From assembly GCA_046153985.1 (NCBI GenBank), contig JBJXFD010000187.1:5378-69377 (forward strand): a stretch of DNA of 64,000 bases, read 5' to 3'. This DNA comes from JABWAJ01 sp046153985 (GTDB taxonomy: Bacteria > Bacteroidota > Bacteroidia > Chitinophagales > Saprospiraceae). Each line of letters starts with the position of its first letter. The first letter of the stretch is position 1. The translations under genes were made by a program, and so were the position numbers. Below the pieces are notes generated by a model. It made no database searches and was not told the origin of the DNA. It saw nothing but the letters and a program-made list of their open reading frames with translations. Positions 32,247-41,341 of this stretch are shown here, piece by piece.

Positions 32247-34844
32247 TCATTCCAGCCTCAAACTCACCAGTCCAACACCATGCGATCCAGTCAACTTCGA
32301 CTCTGGCAGTCCCGGGCCGATAGAAATCTGTACCCCCTCAATGTCCTCCAGTTTCATAGCGGAATTGCTGTTGTTCAAAAAATAATACGGTAAAAAAGTA
32401 GGGTAGGGCCGCGGCATAGTCACCGTTTTAACCTTGATCAGTTCTGCAACCGGGATTTTGTATTCCTTCATTTCTGGACTCAGTTCAATGACTTTTCCGT
32501 AAGCGCTTCCATCTTTGGTGACCAACGCCACCTGGACAGCTTTTGGTCCGGCATCTAACGACCTGGCTTTGACCACCAACGTTTTTTTATTCGCCAGTTG
32601 CGCCCTCACCGGGTTTATTTTTTTATTGAGATAAGCCTTCACGCTGTAATCGTGGATAACCGCCCCGTTGAGATCTTCATTATCTTTTTGAAAAAGTTGG
32701 TTGACTTTTATCTGATATTCCGATTCATTGAATTGGTCTGTGGGAACCAATTTTGATTCCCTTGACCACCGGGTTAAAGAAAGCTCGTCCCAGTCTTCCT
32801 GCGCATTGAATAAATAAACCGGTTGATCTTTTCCAAGCACCCGAACGCGGTAAGGATTGCGGTCGTAAAAATCCCAGTCATAAGGCAATCCCGGTTTTCC
32901 GGCAGGAAAGGTTTTTGTTTGATCCCCACTTTTTACGTAAATATAATACGTGAGAAATCCCTGACTCACTTGCTCCCGGGGAATTTCGGCAGCGTACATA
33001 AAGCCGTTTTGCCGATACATATTGATCAATTTCCAATTCGGGCCATTCGTCAACTGAAGCTGAACGCTTACCGAAGGATCCGGCGTAATAACCTGTACTT
33101 CCACCTTCAAAGGTGCATCAGCAACTGCAACTTCAGCTGGTTGATGTACGACGTAGGTTTTATCCACCGTTGATGCCGGGGCGTGGAATTCATTCAACCG
33201 GATATTTTGCCAGACATCACTTGCCTTCCAACTGGATTTTTTGCCCGCTTTGGTCAGCAGGTAAGCGCCGGGAGAAACGACAAATTGGCCGTTGGAAACT
33301 GTGGGTTGATGGCCGTTCCCGGCATTGAGCGGCTGGATGGAAAAATCACGCCCCAGATCGCTTAAGTTGATCGTCATCGGATTTTTATTCCATTGCACCA
33401 CCGCTACGGTTTTTTCAAGGCTGTTTCTGCCGTATGGATTTGCGATGATTCCGGCGTCGGGCATCACTTCCAGCCGCCAGACACCGCTTTCCAATTGATC
33501 CAGAAAATAAGCGCCAGTTCCGGGATAGGTTACAACGGGAGAATTTCCGTAACCCACCACGTGTTTGAGGGTTGAAGGATTTGCCGGAGGAACGCTTGTA
33601 TGATTGGTATAATAATATTTTTCCGCCGCATTAAACAGCGCAAGGTCTTGTTCGTAATTAATGGAAAACCCATCAAATACAGTATTTTCAGGGTAAGAAC
33701 CATAGTCTTTATACATGGGAATATGATGAAAAATTTCAGCGCAAATTTTTAAACTCAGCGCTTTATTTGGCGTATATGCCAAATTCATGTGGTGGGTATT
33801 GTATTCCGTATTGGCGTAAGCCAAAAACTGAGGGTCATACGCAAAATGGGTAGCAATCTGAATGCCTGCTTCCCGGAAGGAGCGGGCCATTGCCGGGTAC
33901 ATGTAAGATTTCGCGACATCCGCAGCGTCAAATTCATAGACCAATTTGGCGCCTTTGTATTTTTTGATCGTCGCATCAAAAGTGATGTCGTAATCATCCA
34001 CATTGGGCAATAAATTTCCGGTTAATTCCTGCTGGTAACCCAATCCCGTTGGATACCACTGAAACGTGCCGCCCTGAATACCGGCTTTGAAATATGCCTC
34101 GGCTAAATGTACGCTGTGGCTGATGTTATAGAAGACCGGTTTTTTATACCCCGTTTTTTTTACGGCGTTCACCATGCGCTGAATAAACGCCGTTACTTTT
34201 TCCGGCGCTTCCCGGTGGTGGGGTTCGTTGCTGATTTCAATGGCAATGAGGCGGGGATCGTCTTTATAAGCCACGCCGGTGTAGGGGTTGACGTGGTTCA
34301 TGAACTGAAACAGGTAGTTCTCCTGGGCTTTGATGGCGCCCGGATCGGTGAGACAGTTGTCTTTTCCGTATTTGGCAGAAAAACCCGGCGTTGGGTCGTC
34401 CGGCTCCGGCCAGCCATTGCCCCAGAAGGCGATTGGGGTGAGCACGTAATTGATGTTCCGTTCGCCTAATTTTTTCAGTAAATAATCAAACGCATGCAGG
34501 TTTTCATTGTACAATAAGTTGCCCAGCGTGTCGCTGATTTCGGTATCCCAAACGTGTACCCGGTACAGGTCAAAACCCAGCCTGGAAAAATGATACACGT
34601 CTTCGTCAATGGCTTTGAGCGGGTCAATGCCTAATTTTTTCGCCGAGCGGTAAGCATGCGCAAACGGGACGGTGTAATTGACGCCGAAGCCCTGAATTTC
34701 CTGTTTGGTGTCTTCCCAGCGCATGATGCCTTTGTCGTCAACGAGGACGTTTCGTTTAGCGGATGGATTGGTCACTTGTGCCTGTCCCAAGTGGCAGATG
34801 CAGGCCATCAATAAGAATAACTTTAAAATGCGCGAATACTTCAT
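32247..34844 (-). CDS. secreted glycoside hydrolase of clan GH-A (GH5-like)
   Basis: The 865-residue protein has a signal peptide ending near CHLGQAQ. The catalytic barrel (about 35-400) shows GFDLYRVHVWDTEISD, IAIEISNEPHHRE with Glu207 in the acid/base NEP motif, and KLVYEFDAADV with Glu304 at the nucleophile position. Beta-rich modules follow (about 450-865), including a segment like a carbohydrate-binding domain near the end (KKTLVVKARSLDAGPKAVQ to GLVSLRLE). Such enzymes cut beta-linked polysaccharides; the exact linkage is not readable here. No T9SS tail is present, so the protein is probably periplasmic or exported another way. It lies downstream of a gene remnant and MsrA. Confidence 0.82.
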   Translation of the reverse strand: MKYSRILKLFLLMACICHLGQAQVTNPSAKRNVLVDDKGIMRWEDTKQEIQGFGVNYTVPFAHAYRSAKKLGIDPLKAIDEDVYHFSRLGFDLYRVHVWDTEISDTLGNLLYNENLHAFDYLLKKLGERNINYVLTPIAFWGNGWPEPDDPTPGFSAKYGKDNCLTDPGAIKAQENYLFQFMNHVNPYTGVAYKDDPRLIAIEISNEPHHREAPEKVTAFIQRMVNAVKKTGYKKPVFYNISHSVHLAEAYFKAGIQGGTFQWYPTGLGYQQELTGNLLPNVDDYDITFDATIKKYKGAKLVYEFDAADVAKSYMYPAMARSFREAGIQIATHFAYDPQFLAYANTEYNTHHMNLAYTPNKALSLKICAEIFHHIPMYKDYGSYPENTVFDGFSINYEQDLALFNAAEKYYYTNHTSVPPANPSTLKHVVGYGNSPVVTYPGTGAYFLDQLESGVWRLEVMPDAGIIANPYGRNSLEKTVAVVQWNKNPMTINLSDLGRDFSIQPLNAGNGHQPTVSNGQFVVSPGAYLLTKAGKKSSWKASDVWQNIRLNEFHAPASTVDKTYVVHQPAEVAVADAPLKVEVQVITPDPSVSVQLQLTNGPNWKLINMYRQNGFMYAAEIPREQVSQGFLTYYIYVKSGDQTKTFPAGKPGLPYDWDFYDRNPYRVRVLGKDQPVYLFNAQEDWDELSLTRWSRESKLVPTDQFNESEYQIKVNQLFQKDNEDLNGAVIHDYSVKAYLNKKINPVRAQLANKKTLVVKARSLDAGPKAVQVALVTKDGSAYGKVIELSPEMKEYKIPVAELIKVKTVTMPRPYPTFLPYYFLNNSNSAMKLEDIEGVQISIGPGLPESKLTGSHGVGLVSLRLE

Positions 34845-34869
34845 GGCTGTTTTTTATGATCATAAAAAT

Positions 34870-35082
34870 CTAATCCCGCCAGCCCCACGGCTTCCCCGGC
34901 GCCGGAATTGGCTTCTCCAAATCAAACCGAACCGTAAACAGCCTGTCGGTATTGACCCTGCGGAGGTTGTACGTAAAATATTTGCCGGGCACCAGGTCAA
35001 TCCACCACACGTTTCCGATGGCTGCCGGAATCAGGTTGGCCGTTTCCTGGTCGGCGGGGAACCAGGAATTTACTTCAATAAC
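34870..35082 (-). pseudogene. 3' remnant of an unidentified gene behind msrA
   Basis: A 70-codon frame reads VNSWFPADQETANLIPAAIG, then WWIDLVPGKYFTYNLRRVN and finally FDLEKPIPAPGKPWGWRD before TAG at 34872-34870. The composition is clearly protein-like with many aromatic residues and conserved-looking Pro/Gly. The frame begins just after a TGA inside the msrA 3' end and has no ATG; the only candidate start is a GTG at codon 25. It is therefore best read as the C-terminal end of a gene whose 5' part was lost. The family is not recognised. Confidence 0.6.
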
Positions 35083-35753
35083 TCAGGGAAATTCTGGATG
35101 GCTTTTTTATACCGGGGTACGGAAACGCCCCTTACGTAGCCCTGGTTAGGATTGCGTTTTACGAAATCCTGGTGGTAGTCTTCAGCGGGATAAAATATAG
35201 ATAAGGGCGCTATTTCCACGGCTATTTTGCGGGAATATTTCCCGGAGGCCTCCAGGTTTTTGATGTAATCTTCTACCTGCTTTTTTTGAGCACCGTCGTT
35301 GTAAAAAACGATAGAACGGTACTGCCTCCCGTGGTCGGGACCCTGGCCGTTCACCTGGGTAATATCGCCCGAATTGAAATAGACTTTCAGCAACTGTTCG
35401 TAAGAAATTTCTTCGGGATTGTACGTGATCTCAACCGCTTCAGCGTGGGAGGTGCTCCCGCCGCCGACTTCTTCATAAGTCGGATTTTCCTCCGTGCCAC
35501 CTGCATAGCCGGAAACGACTTCTTTTACCCCTTTTACCGCTTCAAAAATTTCCTCCACGCACCAAAAGCAGCCTTGTGCAACTACAATTTTTTCCCAATT
35601 CCCAACGTCCCGGGCGGGGGGAGTATTGACCTTATTTGACGAAATGCCAGTTTGATCATTGACTGGCGTCGAACCTTTTTTTTGAGCCTGTGAGCAAGCC
35701 GTAAAACCCAGCATTAAAACGACTGGCAAAACAAATTGAGCGATTTTTTTCAT
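35070..35753 (-). CDS. msrA: peptide-methionine (S)-S-oxide reductase, lipoprotein form
   Basis: The 227-residue protein starts MKKIAQFVLPVVLMLGFTAC, a lipoprotein signal with Cys20, so it is probably periplasmic and membrane-anchored. The MsrA domain carries QGCFWCVEEIFEAVKGV with catalytic Cys62 and the usual GYAGG, HAEAVEITYNP and GRQYRSIVFY motifs. MsrA reduces S-methionine sulfoxide in damaged proteins using thioredoxin or a similar donor. The ATG at 35753 was chosen over a GTG at 35792 because it opens directly into the lipoprotein signal. The MsrB partner domain is absent. Its 3' end overlaps a gene remnant. Confidence 0.95.
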   Translation of the reverse strand: MKKIAQFVLPVVLMLGFTACSQAQKKGSTPVNDQTGISSNKVNTPPARDVGNWEKIVVAQGCFWCVEEIFEAVKGVKEVVSGYAGGTEENPTYEEVGGGSTSHAEAVEITYNPEEISYEQLLKVYFNSGDITQVNGQGPDHGRQYRSIVFYNDGAQKKQVEDYIKNLEASGKYSRKIAVEIAPLSIFYPAEDYHQDFVKRNPNQGYVRGVSVPRYKKAIQNFPELLK

Positions 35754-35854
35754 GGTGCGTTGATGTTTATGGTTTAAACCGATAAACGACACTTTAGTTT
35801 TGCCATTTCAGGGCTGATTGTCGCGTCACGGACGGTTCACTGGTCAAACAACGC

Positions 35855-36238
35855 TCACGATTCGTGTTGTTCGATCCAGGCTTCTACGGAAGCGCCGCCT
35901 TTCCTGTTTTGCTCGGCCAGCGTCCATCCGTCGGTAGCCGTCGTTTGCATCCAAAGCTTGCCGGACCTTCTGAAGACCTGTACGTTCAAGCCATATTTTT
36001 TATCGAATAACTGTTCCAATTCACTGACGCTCAAATTCCCGCTGATGACTAAATCGTCGCTTTTCGTATGGTTGGAGCGCACTTCACCAATGGTTTTTTC
36101 TTCCTCCAGTTCAGTCACTTTCGGAGACCCTTCTTCAACCTGATGATGGCCGGAGTAGAAGGCTAATTTTAAATAGGGGAACAGTTCGCTGAAAGCGGTT
36201 TGGATGTCTTTAAGCTTGATTTGATCAGAAATGGTCAT
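35855..36238 (-). CDS. conserved hypothetical protein (127 aa)
   Basis: I do not recognise a named family. The product begins MTISDQIKLKDIQTAFSELF and contains SNHTKSDDLVISGNLSVSEL, then LEQLFDKKYGLNVQVFRRSG, and ends TTATDGWTLAEQNRKGGASV plus EAWIEQHES. The pattern suggests a small alpha/beta cytosolic protein with a helix-strand-strand core. No signal, membrane segment or metal motif is present. It is 101 bases upstream of msrA on the same strand, so they may share a transcript, though msrA is likely to have its own start. Confidence in it being a real gene rests on composition and isolated position. Confidence 0.7.
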   Translation of the reverse strand: MTISDQIKLKDIQTAFSELFPYLKLAFYSGHHQVEEGSPKVTELEEEKTIGEVRSNHTKSDDLVISGNLSVSELEQLFDKKYGLNVQVFRRSGKLWMQTTATDGWTLAEQNRKGGASVEAWIEQHES

Positions 36239-36425
36239 GGCTTTTTTGTTTTGTGGTTGAATATCCTGTATTCTCCAAAGTTACAAAAAAGTTTGCAATT
36301 AAGAAACCAAATAGCCACCATATTGTGGCGTTTCTGAGCTGATTTTTCGAACTTGAAGCCTTTGGGAATTTGGCTGGAGCGCGCTATCAAACTGGCCAAA
36401 ATAGTGCCTGTCTTTATCGTCCTAG

Positions 36426-36491
36426 GCTTCGACTTACTTCGACTTCGCTCAGTACAGGTCGCTCAGCCAGCTTAGCTGCGTTCGTTTCGAC
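36426..36491. repeat. dispersed GTTTCGAC/GTCGAAG-type intergenic element
   Basis: The stretch contains CTTCGACTTCGCTCA, GGTCGCTCAGCC and TAGCTGCGTTCGTTTCGAC (36473-36491). The last 19 bases recur exactly at 43737-43755, and GTCGAAG-rich relatives occur at 6961-6990. It lies just before the promoter of the S46 peptidase (TATCTTGC at 36503-36510). Confidence 0.7.
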
Positions 36492-36536
36492 GAAATTTTT
36501 CCTATCTTGCGCCCCTAACCAATTTTTTCTTTAAAA

Positions 36537-38621
36537 ATGCATGCAGATATGATATCTTTCCGCACGACCAAAGCTCTTTGGATCCTGTTGTTATTGCCTT
36601 TTATTTCCTTTGCGCAGCCTGCCAAAACCGGCGAACCAGATCGATTTGATTTCGGCAAAATGTGGACGCTTGAACAAGCGCCATTCGATTATTTTGAAAA
36701 AACGTACGGCTTTCGCGCCGATGAAAAGTGGGTGGAACACATCCGCATGTCGGCGCTGCGCTTTTCCAACTACTGTTCAGCATCGTTTGTATCGCCTGAT
36801 GGGTTGTTGATGACCAATCACCATTGCTCGCGCGGCGAGGTGGGTAAAATTATGAACCCGGGGGAAGATTTTGATAAAAATGGCTTTTATGCCGCAACTG
36901 GTGCTGACGAGCGTCGTGTAGAAGACCTGTTCGTGAAGCAGTTGGTAAAAATTGCAGATGTAACCGATCAGGTCAACAGCGCGATTTCCAAAGCGAAAAC
37001 GGATAAAGAAACCGCAACCCTGCGCGATTCCACCCTGAAAGCGCTGATTGCTCAATATGGCACGATGTCAGGCTGGACGGGCCTCGAAATCGAGCGGGTT
37101 ACCTATTACAATGGTGGCCGGTTTTCGCTCTATGGCTACAAGCGCTATGACGATGTGCGTCTGGTGCTGATCCCGGAATTGGAACTGGGCGCTTTTGGCG
37201 GCGATCCTGACAACTTTACCTTCCCGCGCTACACCCTCGACTGCACCTTCTGGCGCGTCTATGAAAACGGCAAACCAGTGAATTCTTCCGCCAATTATTT
37301 TAAAATGAACCCCGATGGCGTGAGCGATGGGGAACCGGTGTTTGTCGTAGGCAATCCGGGCAGTACGGAACGCCTCCGGACGGTCAGTCAATTGGAATAT
37401 GACCGCGATTACCGCTACAAAATTCAGTTAGCCTGGCTGACCAACCGCATGAAGGTGTTACAGGAAGAGTACAAACGCAACCCTTCACACGAGGTGCAGG
37501 AAGAGATTTTTAACCTTTCCAACAGCGTAAAAGCCATTGGCGGCATTGTGAAAGGTATGCACGACCCGTCGCTGATGGGCCGTAAAAAAGCGATGGAGGA
37601 CAACATCAAATCTAAATCCAAAGCGGTGTCCAAAGGACAGGACTATTGGGTTCAAATTGCCAACGCCTACAAAACGCTGGAACCCCACGCTGCCGAGGTA
37701 ACCTTGCTGGCGCCCAGCCCTTACGGCGGGAAAGCGCTGTTGTTGATGCACTACGCCGATGCCTATGTCAAAGCAGCAGAAGGCGGCGCAGGAGAAGAAG
37801 ACCTCGAATCGCTGCGCACTCAAATTAAAGAAACGGCCCAGGGCTTGGACAAACCGATGGAATTGGAATTGCTCGCCACGCTTTTCGGGGAATTGCAGCA
37901 GTTTAAGAGCCCAAACGATAAATATGTGTCAGAATTGCTGGAAAAATCAGCGCTGGCCACAGCTAAAAGCATCCTGGAGAAAACGGATTTTGCCGATGCG
38001 AAAAAGTTGGAAAAAATGCTGGAAGGCAAACCTGAAAAATGGGGCAAAGACAAAGACCCACTGCTGAAAGCAGGGCGGTTACTGCTGCCTGCTTACCGGG
38101 AAGCTGCTGGCGCATTTGGCGGAAGCGGCGCTGCCCGTCGTGCGCTCGAATCCAAAGTTGGCAATGAAGTGTTCCAGGTTTATGGCCTGAACATCCCGCC
38201 GGATGCTACCTTTACGCTCCGTCTGGCAGATGGCATCGTCAAAGCTTATGACTACAACGGAACGGTAGCGCCTGTCAAAACCACCTATTATGGATTGTAC
38301 GACCGCTTTTTCAGCAACAATGGCCAATTTCCCTGGTCTTTGCCGGAGCGTTGGAAAAATCCACCGGCAGAATTGTTGCGCACACCCCTGAATTTTGTTT
38401 CTACCAACGACATCATTGGCGGCAACTCCGGCAGCCCGATCATCAACAAAAAAGGTGAAGCAGTGGGCTTGGTTTTCGATGGCAACATTGAGTCGCTTCC
38501 AGGCAATTTTATCTATGACCCGGTCGCTAACCGCACCGTTTCTGTCCACGCCGGGGGCATCATTGCGGCATTAAAATATATCTATAAGGCTGAACGCATC
38601 GTTAAAGAGTTGGGACAATAA
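36537..38621 (+). CDS. S46 family dipeptidyl-peptidase
   Basis: The 694-residue protein has a signal peptide ending in ISFAQPAKT and the S46 catalytic motifs: LLMTNHHCSRGEVG with the active His at residue 95 or 96, and IIGGNSGSPIIN with Ser631. The insert helical domain lies between about 290 and 520. S46 enzymes (DPP7, DPP11) act in the periplasm and release dipeptides from the N-terminus of peptides, feeding amino-acid catabolism. The residue that separates DPP7 from DPP11 specificity cannot be identified safely here. A -7-like box TATCTTGC lies at 36503-36510. A strong terminator follows. The twin peptide-binding lipoproteins downstream fit a peptide-use theme. Confidence 0.92.
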   Translation: MHADMISFRTTKALWILLLLPFISFAQPAKTGEPDRFDFGKMWTLEQAPFDYFEKTYGFRADEKWVEHIRMSALRFSNYCSASFVSPDGLLMTNHHCSRGEVGKIMNPGEDFDKNGFYAATGADERRVEDLFVKQLVKIADVTDQVNSAISKAKTDKETATLRDSTLKALIAQYGTMSGWTGLEIERVTYYNGGRFSLYGYKRYDDVRLVLIPELELGAFGGDPDNFTFPRYTLDCTFWRVYENGKPVNSSANYFKMNPDGVSDGEPVFVVGNPGSTERLRTVSQLEYDRDYRYKIQLAWLTNRMKVLQEEYKRNPSHEVQEEIFNLSNSVKAIGGIVKGMHDPSLMGRKKAMEDNIKSKSKAVSKGQDYWVQIANAYKTLEPHAAEVTLLAPSPYGGKALLLMHYADAYVKAAEGGAGEEDLESLRTQIKETAQGLDKPMELELLATLFGELQQFKSPNDKYVSELLEKSALATAKSILEKTDFADAKKLEKMLEGKPEKWGKDKDPLLKAGRLLLPAYREAAGAFGGSGAARRALESKVGNEVFQVYGLNIPPDATFTLRLADGIVKAYDYNGTVAPVKTTYYGLYDRFFSNNGQFPWSLPERWKNPPAELLRTPLNFVSTNDIIGGNSGSPIINKKGEAVGLVFDGNIESLPGNFIYDPVANRTVSVHAGGIIAALKYIYKAERIVKELGQ

Positions 38622-38679
38622 ATGTTAATTGTCTTATCTAATTCTGTCATTGTGTGTTAGTATTAGAGAATTTGTCCTG

Positions 38680-38709
38680 AGCGCTTGCCGGAAAACCCCG
38701 GCAAGCGCT
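38680..38709 (+). terminator. strong hairpin terminator after S46 peptidase
   Basis: AGCGCTTGCCGG (38680-38691) pairs perfectly with CCGGCAAGCGCT (38698-38709) across the loop AAAACC, with outer TCCT/AGGA pairing extending the stem. No U-tract follows. Confidence 0.75.
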
Positions 38710-38758
38710 TAGGAATACCCCATCACAAATCACATACCATCAACTAAAACAACACATC

Positions 38759-39436
38759 ATGAGCAAGCTGAATCGGTTTCATTTTGTATTAACCCTCGTG
38801 GTACTCTTGTTGGCAGCTCCTGCCTGCAATACAAGCCGCGCCACGAAAGGGGGTGTCATTGGCGCTACGGCCGGTGGTGTAGCTGGCGGACTCATTGGCA
38901 AAAATTCGGGAAATACGGCTATCGGCATTCTCATTGGCGCAGCGGTTGGTGGCACAGCGGGCGCCCTTATCGGCAATTATATGGACAAACAGGCCGCCGA
39001 AATCCGAAAAGACATGGGCAATGCCACTGTGGAGCGCGTAGGCGAAGGCATCCTCATTACTTTCGATTCAGGCCTGCTTTTTGATGTAGATTCCTACCAA
39101 ATAAAGGGCGCTACCCGGGATAACCTGAATCAGTTGGCAGCTACCCTTCAAAAATACGACGATACTGAAATCCTCATTGAAGGTCATACAGATAATACCG
39201 GCACGGACGATCACAATCAAAACCTGTCTGAAAGCCGTGCCAAGGCGGTTTCCAGCCATTTAGCCCGTCAGGGTGTTTTGCCTTCGCGCATCACAACCAT
39301 GGGTTATGGCGAAAGCCAACCGAAAGCTGACAATGCCAGTGCATCGGGTAAACAAGCCAACCGTCGGGTGGAAGTGGCTATTTATGCGAACAAAAAATTG
39401 AAGAAAGCGGCGAAAAGAGGAGATATTGGGGGGTAA
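38759..39436 (+). CDS. OmpA-family lipoprotein with glycine-zipper segment
   Basis: The 225-residue protein has a lipoprotein signal ending LLLAAPAC (Cys near 23). A Gly-zipper region (GVIGATAGGVAGGLIGKNSG, ILIGAAVGGTAGALIGNYMD) precedes an OmpA C-terminal peptidoglycan-binding domain with LIEGHTDNTGTDDHNQNLSE and RITTMGYGESQPKADN. It probably links the outer membrane to the cell wall, the zipper helping membrane association. The architecture is the same as YiaD-type lipoproteins. The C-terminus ends in a basic segment (KKLKKAAKRGDIGG). It stands as a single gene between a terminator and the peptide-binding lipoproteins. Confidence 0.93.
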   Translation: MSKLNRFHFVLTLVVLLLAAPACNTSRATKGGVIGATAGGVAGGLIGKNSGNTAIGILIGAAVGGTAGALIGNYMDKQAAEIRKDMGNATVERVGEGILITFDSGLLFDVDSYQIKGATRDNLNQLAATLQKYDDTEILIEGHTDNTGTDDHNQNLSESRAKAVSSHLARQGVLPSRITTMGYGESQPKADNASASGKQANRRVEVAIYANKKLKKAAKRGDIGG

Positions 39437-39535
39437 GTTTCGCAGGTTGTGCGATTAACCAGTTTTTTTCTTCCCAAAATTTCCACTAACCTCCTTACCT
39501 TAGGGTGAAATTGAAAAACGAAAACACCCTTAAAC

Positions 39536-41305
39536 ATGCGAATACCAATACTTCACTGCTTTCTGTTTGTAACGGCGCTGCTGCTGACCGGCTGCATGGG
39601 CGATTCGGATGAAAAAAAACTTTATCTTCATTCGGAAAACACTGTATTTGCAAGGCTTCCCGGTGAACCAGATCGCCTGAGTCCGTTAATTACGGTAAAT
39701 GCCTACAGCCGCACCATCAACGAATTGCTGTTCCTGAACCTGTTACAATTCGACCCTGCCACCCTGGAACTGGAACCGCAATTGGCGAAAAGCCGCCCGC
39801 AGATCGCCGAAATTACCGATGGCCCCTGGAAGGGTGGGATAGCTTACACCTTTGAACTGCACGAATCAGCAGTCTGGGACAACGGCGCGCCCATTACCGG
39901 CAACGATGCGCTGTTTACTTTCAAGGCACTGTTTGTCCCGCAGGTGAACAGCGGATCAGCCCGCAGTTACCTCGATTTTGTAAAAGACCTTGCCGTGGAT
40001 GCCACTAATCCTAAGCGGTTCACGGTTTATACCGATCGCAAATACATCCTTGGCGAAGCGGCCATTAGCACTATGCCGGTTTATCCGGAATACCACTATG
40101 ACAAGCAGGGTAGTTTGCGCGGGTACGCGCTGAAAGATCTGACCGATCCGGAGCAGGTAGCGCGGCTTTCGGAAGATACCACCCTTGCTGCGTTTGCCGA
40201 AAACCTGCACAGCGAGCAGTTTTCACGCGAAAAAGGCTTTGTCAATGGCGCTGGCGCCTACGCTCTTGAAGAATGGGTCACCGGTAAACAAATTGCCTTG
40301 AAACGCAAAACTAATTGGTGGGGGGAAGCCCTCAGCAAAACCTACCCCTTGCTGCGCGCTTTGCCCGAGCGCTTGGTTTTTAGCATCATTCCCGACCAGG
40401 TAACGGCGCTTGCAGCCTTAAAAAGTCAGGAGATTGACGTAGCGAGTCAGATTGATGTGAATGATTTTTCAGAAATCCGGAAGGACTCAGCGCTGCAACT
40501 GTTGTATAATTTTTACACCCCCGCTGCTTTGCAATTGTTCTACATCGGCATCAATACCCGCAATGCGAAACTGAACGACAAAAGGGTGCGTCGTGCCCTG
40601 GCGCATACGTTGGACATGGACGCCATTATCCGCGATCTGTATGCTGGAATGGCACAACGGGTTGTGGGTCCTTTTCATCCAGATAAGCCTTATTACCACA
40701 AAAATCTGCCGCCCATTGCTTACAATGTCGAGCAGGCGCGAACGTTACTGAAAGCGGCAGGTTGGGAAGACACCAACGGGAATGGCGTGGTGGATAAAGT
40801 TTTGGACGGTAAGCGAACGGAGCTTGAACTGAATTATCTTGCCAGCGCGGCCAGTAAATTTAGCATGAGTTTGGCTCTGGTGTTGAAAGACAATGCTGCA
40901 AAAGCCGGCATCAAAATCAATATCCTCCCTAAAGAATTTCCTGTGCTGATTGAATCACTGAAGCGCCGCGAATATGAATTGCACGGCGGCGCCTGGGTAG
41001 CGGAACCTTTGCCGGATGATCCCAAACAACTCTGGCACACGGAAAGCAATACGACCGACGGCGGCAACCGCGTAGGTTTTGGGAATGCAGAAAGCGATGC
41101 CCTCATTGACGAGATCCGCGTTACGCTGGATGAACAAAAGCGGGCGGAATTATACCGGAAATTTCAGGAGCTCGTTTACGAAGAACAGCCTTGTATTTTT
41201 TTGTTAGCGCCTCAGGAGCGACTCGTCATTCACAAGCGGTTTGAAGCGCGGCCCAGTGTTTTGCGCCCCGGATTTTTTGTGAACGAATTTGCTGTAAAGC
41301 GCTAA
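39536..41305 (+). CDS. peptide-binding lipoprotein (SBP family 5), copy 1
   Basis: The 589-residue protein is a cluster C extracellular solute-binding protein. A lipoprotein signal (LFVTALLLTGC) is followed by the family start ARLPGEPDRLSPLITVNAYS. The motif YTFELHESAVWDNGAPITGN and the later RVRRALAHTLDMDAIIRDLY and AGMAQRVVGPFHPD are typical of DppA/OppA proteins, which bind oligopeptides for ABC import. No permease or ATPase gene is nearby, so partner subunits must be encoded elsewhere or the protein serves as a stand-alone receptor. A -7-like box TACCTTAG lies at 39496-39503. The next gene is a paralogue 36 bases downstream. Confidence 0.9.
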   Translation: MRIPILHCFLFVTALLLTGCMGDSDEKKLYLHSENTVFARLPGEPDRLSPLITVNAYSRTINELLFLNLLQFDPATLELEPQLAKSRPQIAEITDGPWKGGIAYTFELHESAVWDNGAPITGNDALFTFKALFVPQVNSGSARSYLDFVKDLAVDATNPKRFTVYTDRKYILGEAAISTMPVYPEYHYDKQGSLRGYALKDLTDPEQVARLSEDTTLAAFAENLHSEQFSREKGFVNGAGAYALEEWVTGKQIALKRKTNWWGEALSKTYPLLRALPERLVFSIIPDQVTALAALKSQEIDVASQIDVNDFSEIRKDSALQLLYNFYTPAALQLFYIGINTRNAKLNDKRVRRALAHTLDMDAIIRDLYAGMAQRVVGPFHPDKPYYHKNLPPIAYNVEQARTLLKAAGWEDTNGNGVVDKVLDGKRTELELNYLASAASKFSMSLALVLKDNAAKAGIKINILPKEFPVLIESLKRREYELHGGAWVAEPLPDDPKQLWHTESNTTDGGNRVGFGNAESDALIDEIRVTLDEQKRAELYRKFQELVYEEQPCIFLLAPQERLVIHKRFEARPSVLRPGFFVNEFAVKR

Positions 41306-41341
41306 TTTTGTTCCGTTTCTTTTCACCAACTTTAATCGCTT

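Noticed and set aside
34705..35139. 144-codon plus-strand frame across the GH5-like start and msrA end
   Set aside because: It is antisense to two well-supported genes and a remnant, with Arg/Pro-rich shadow composition.
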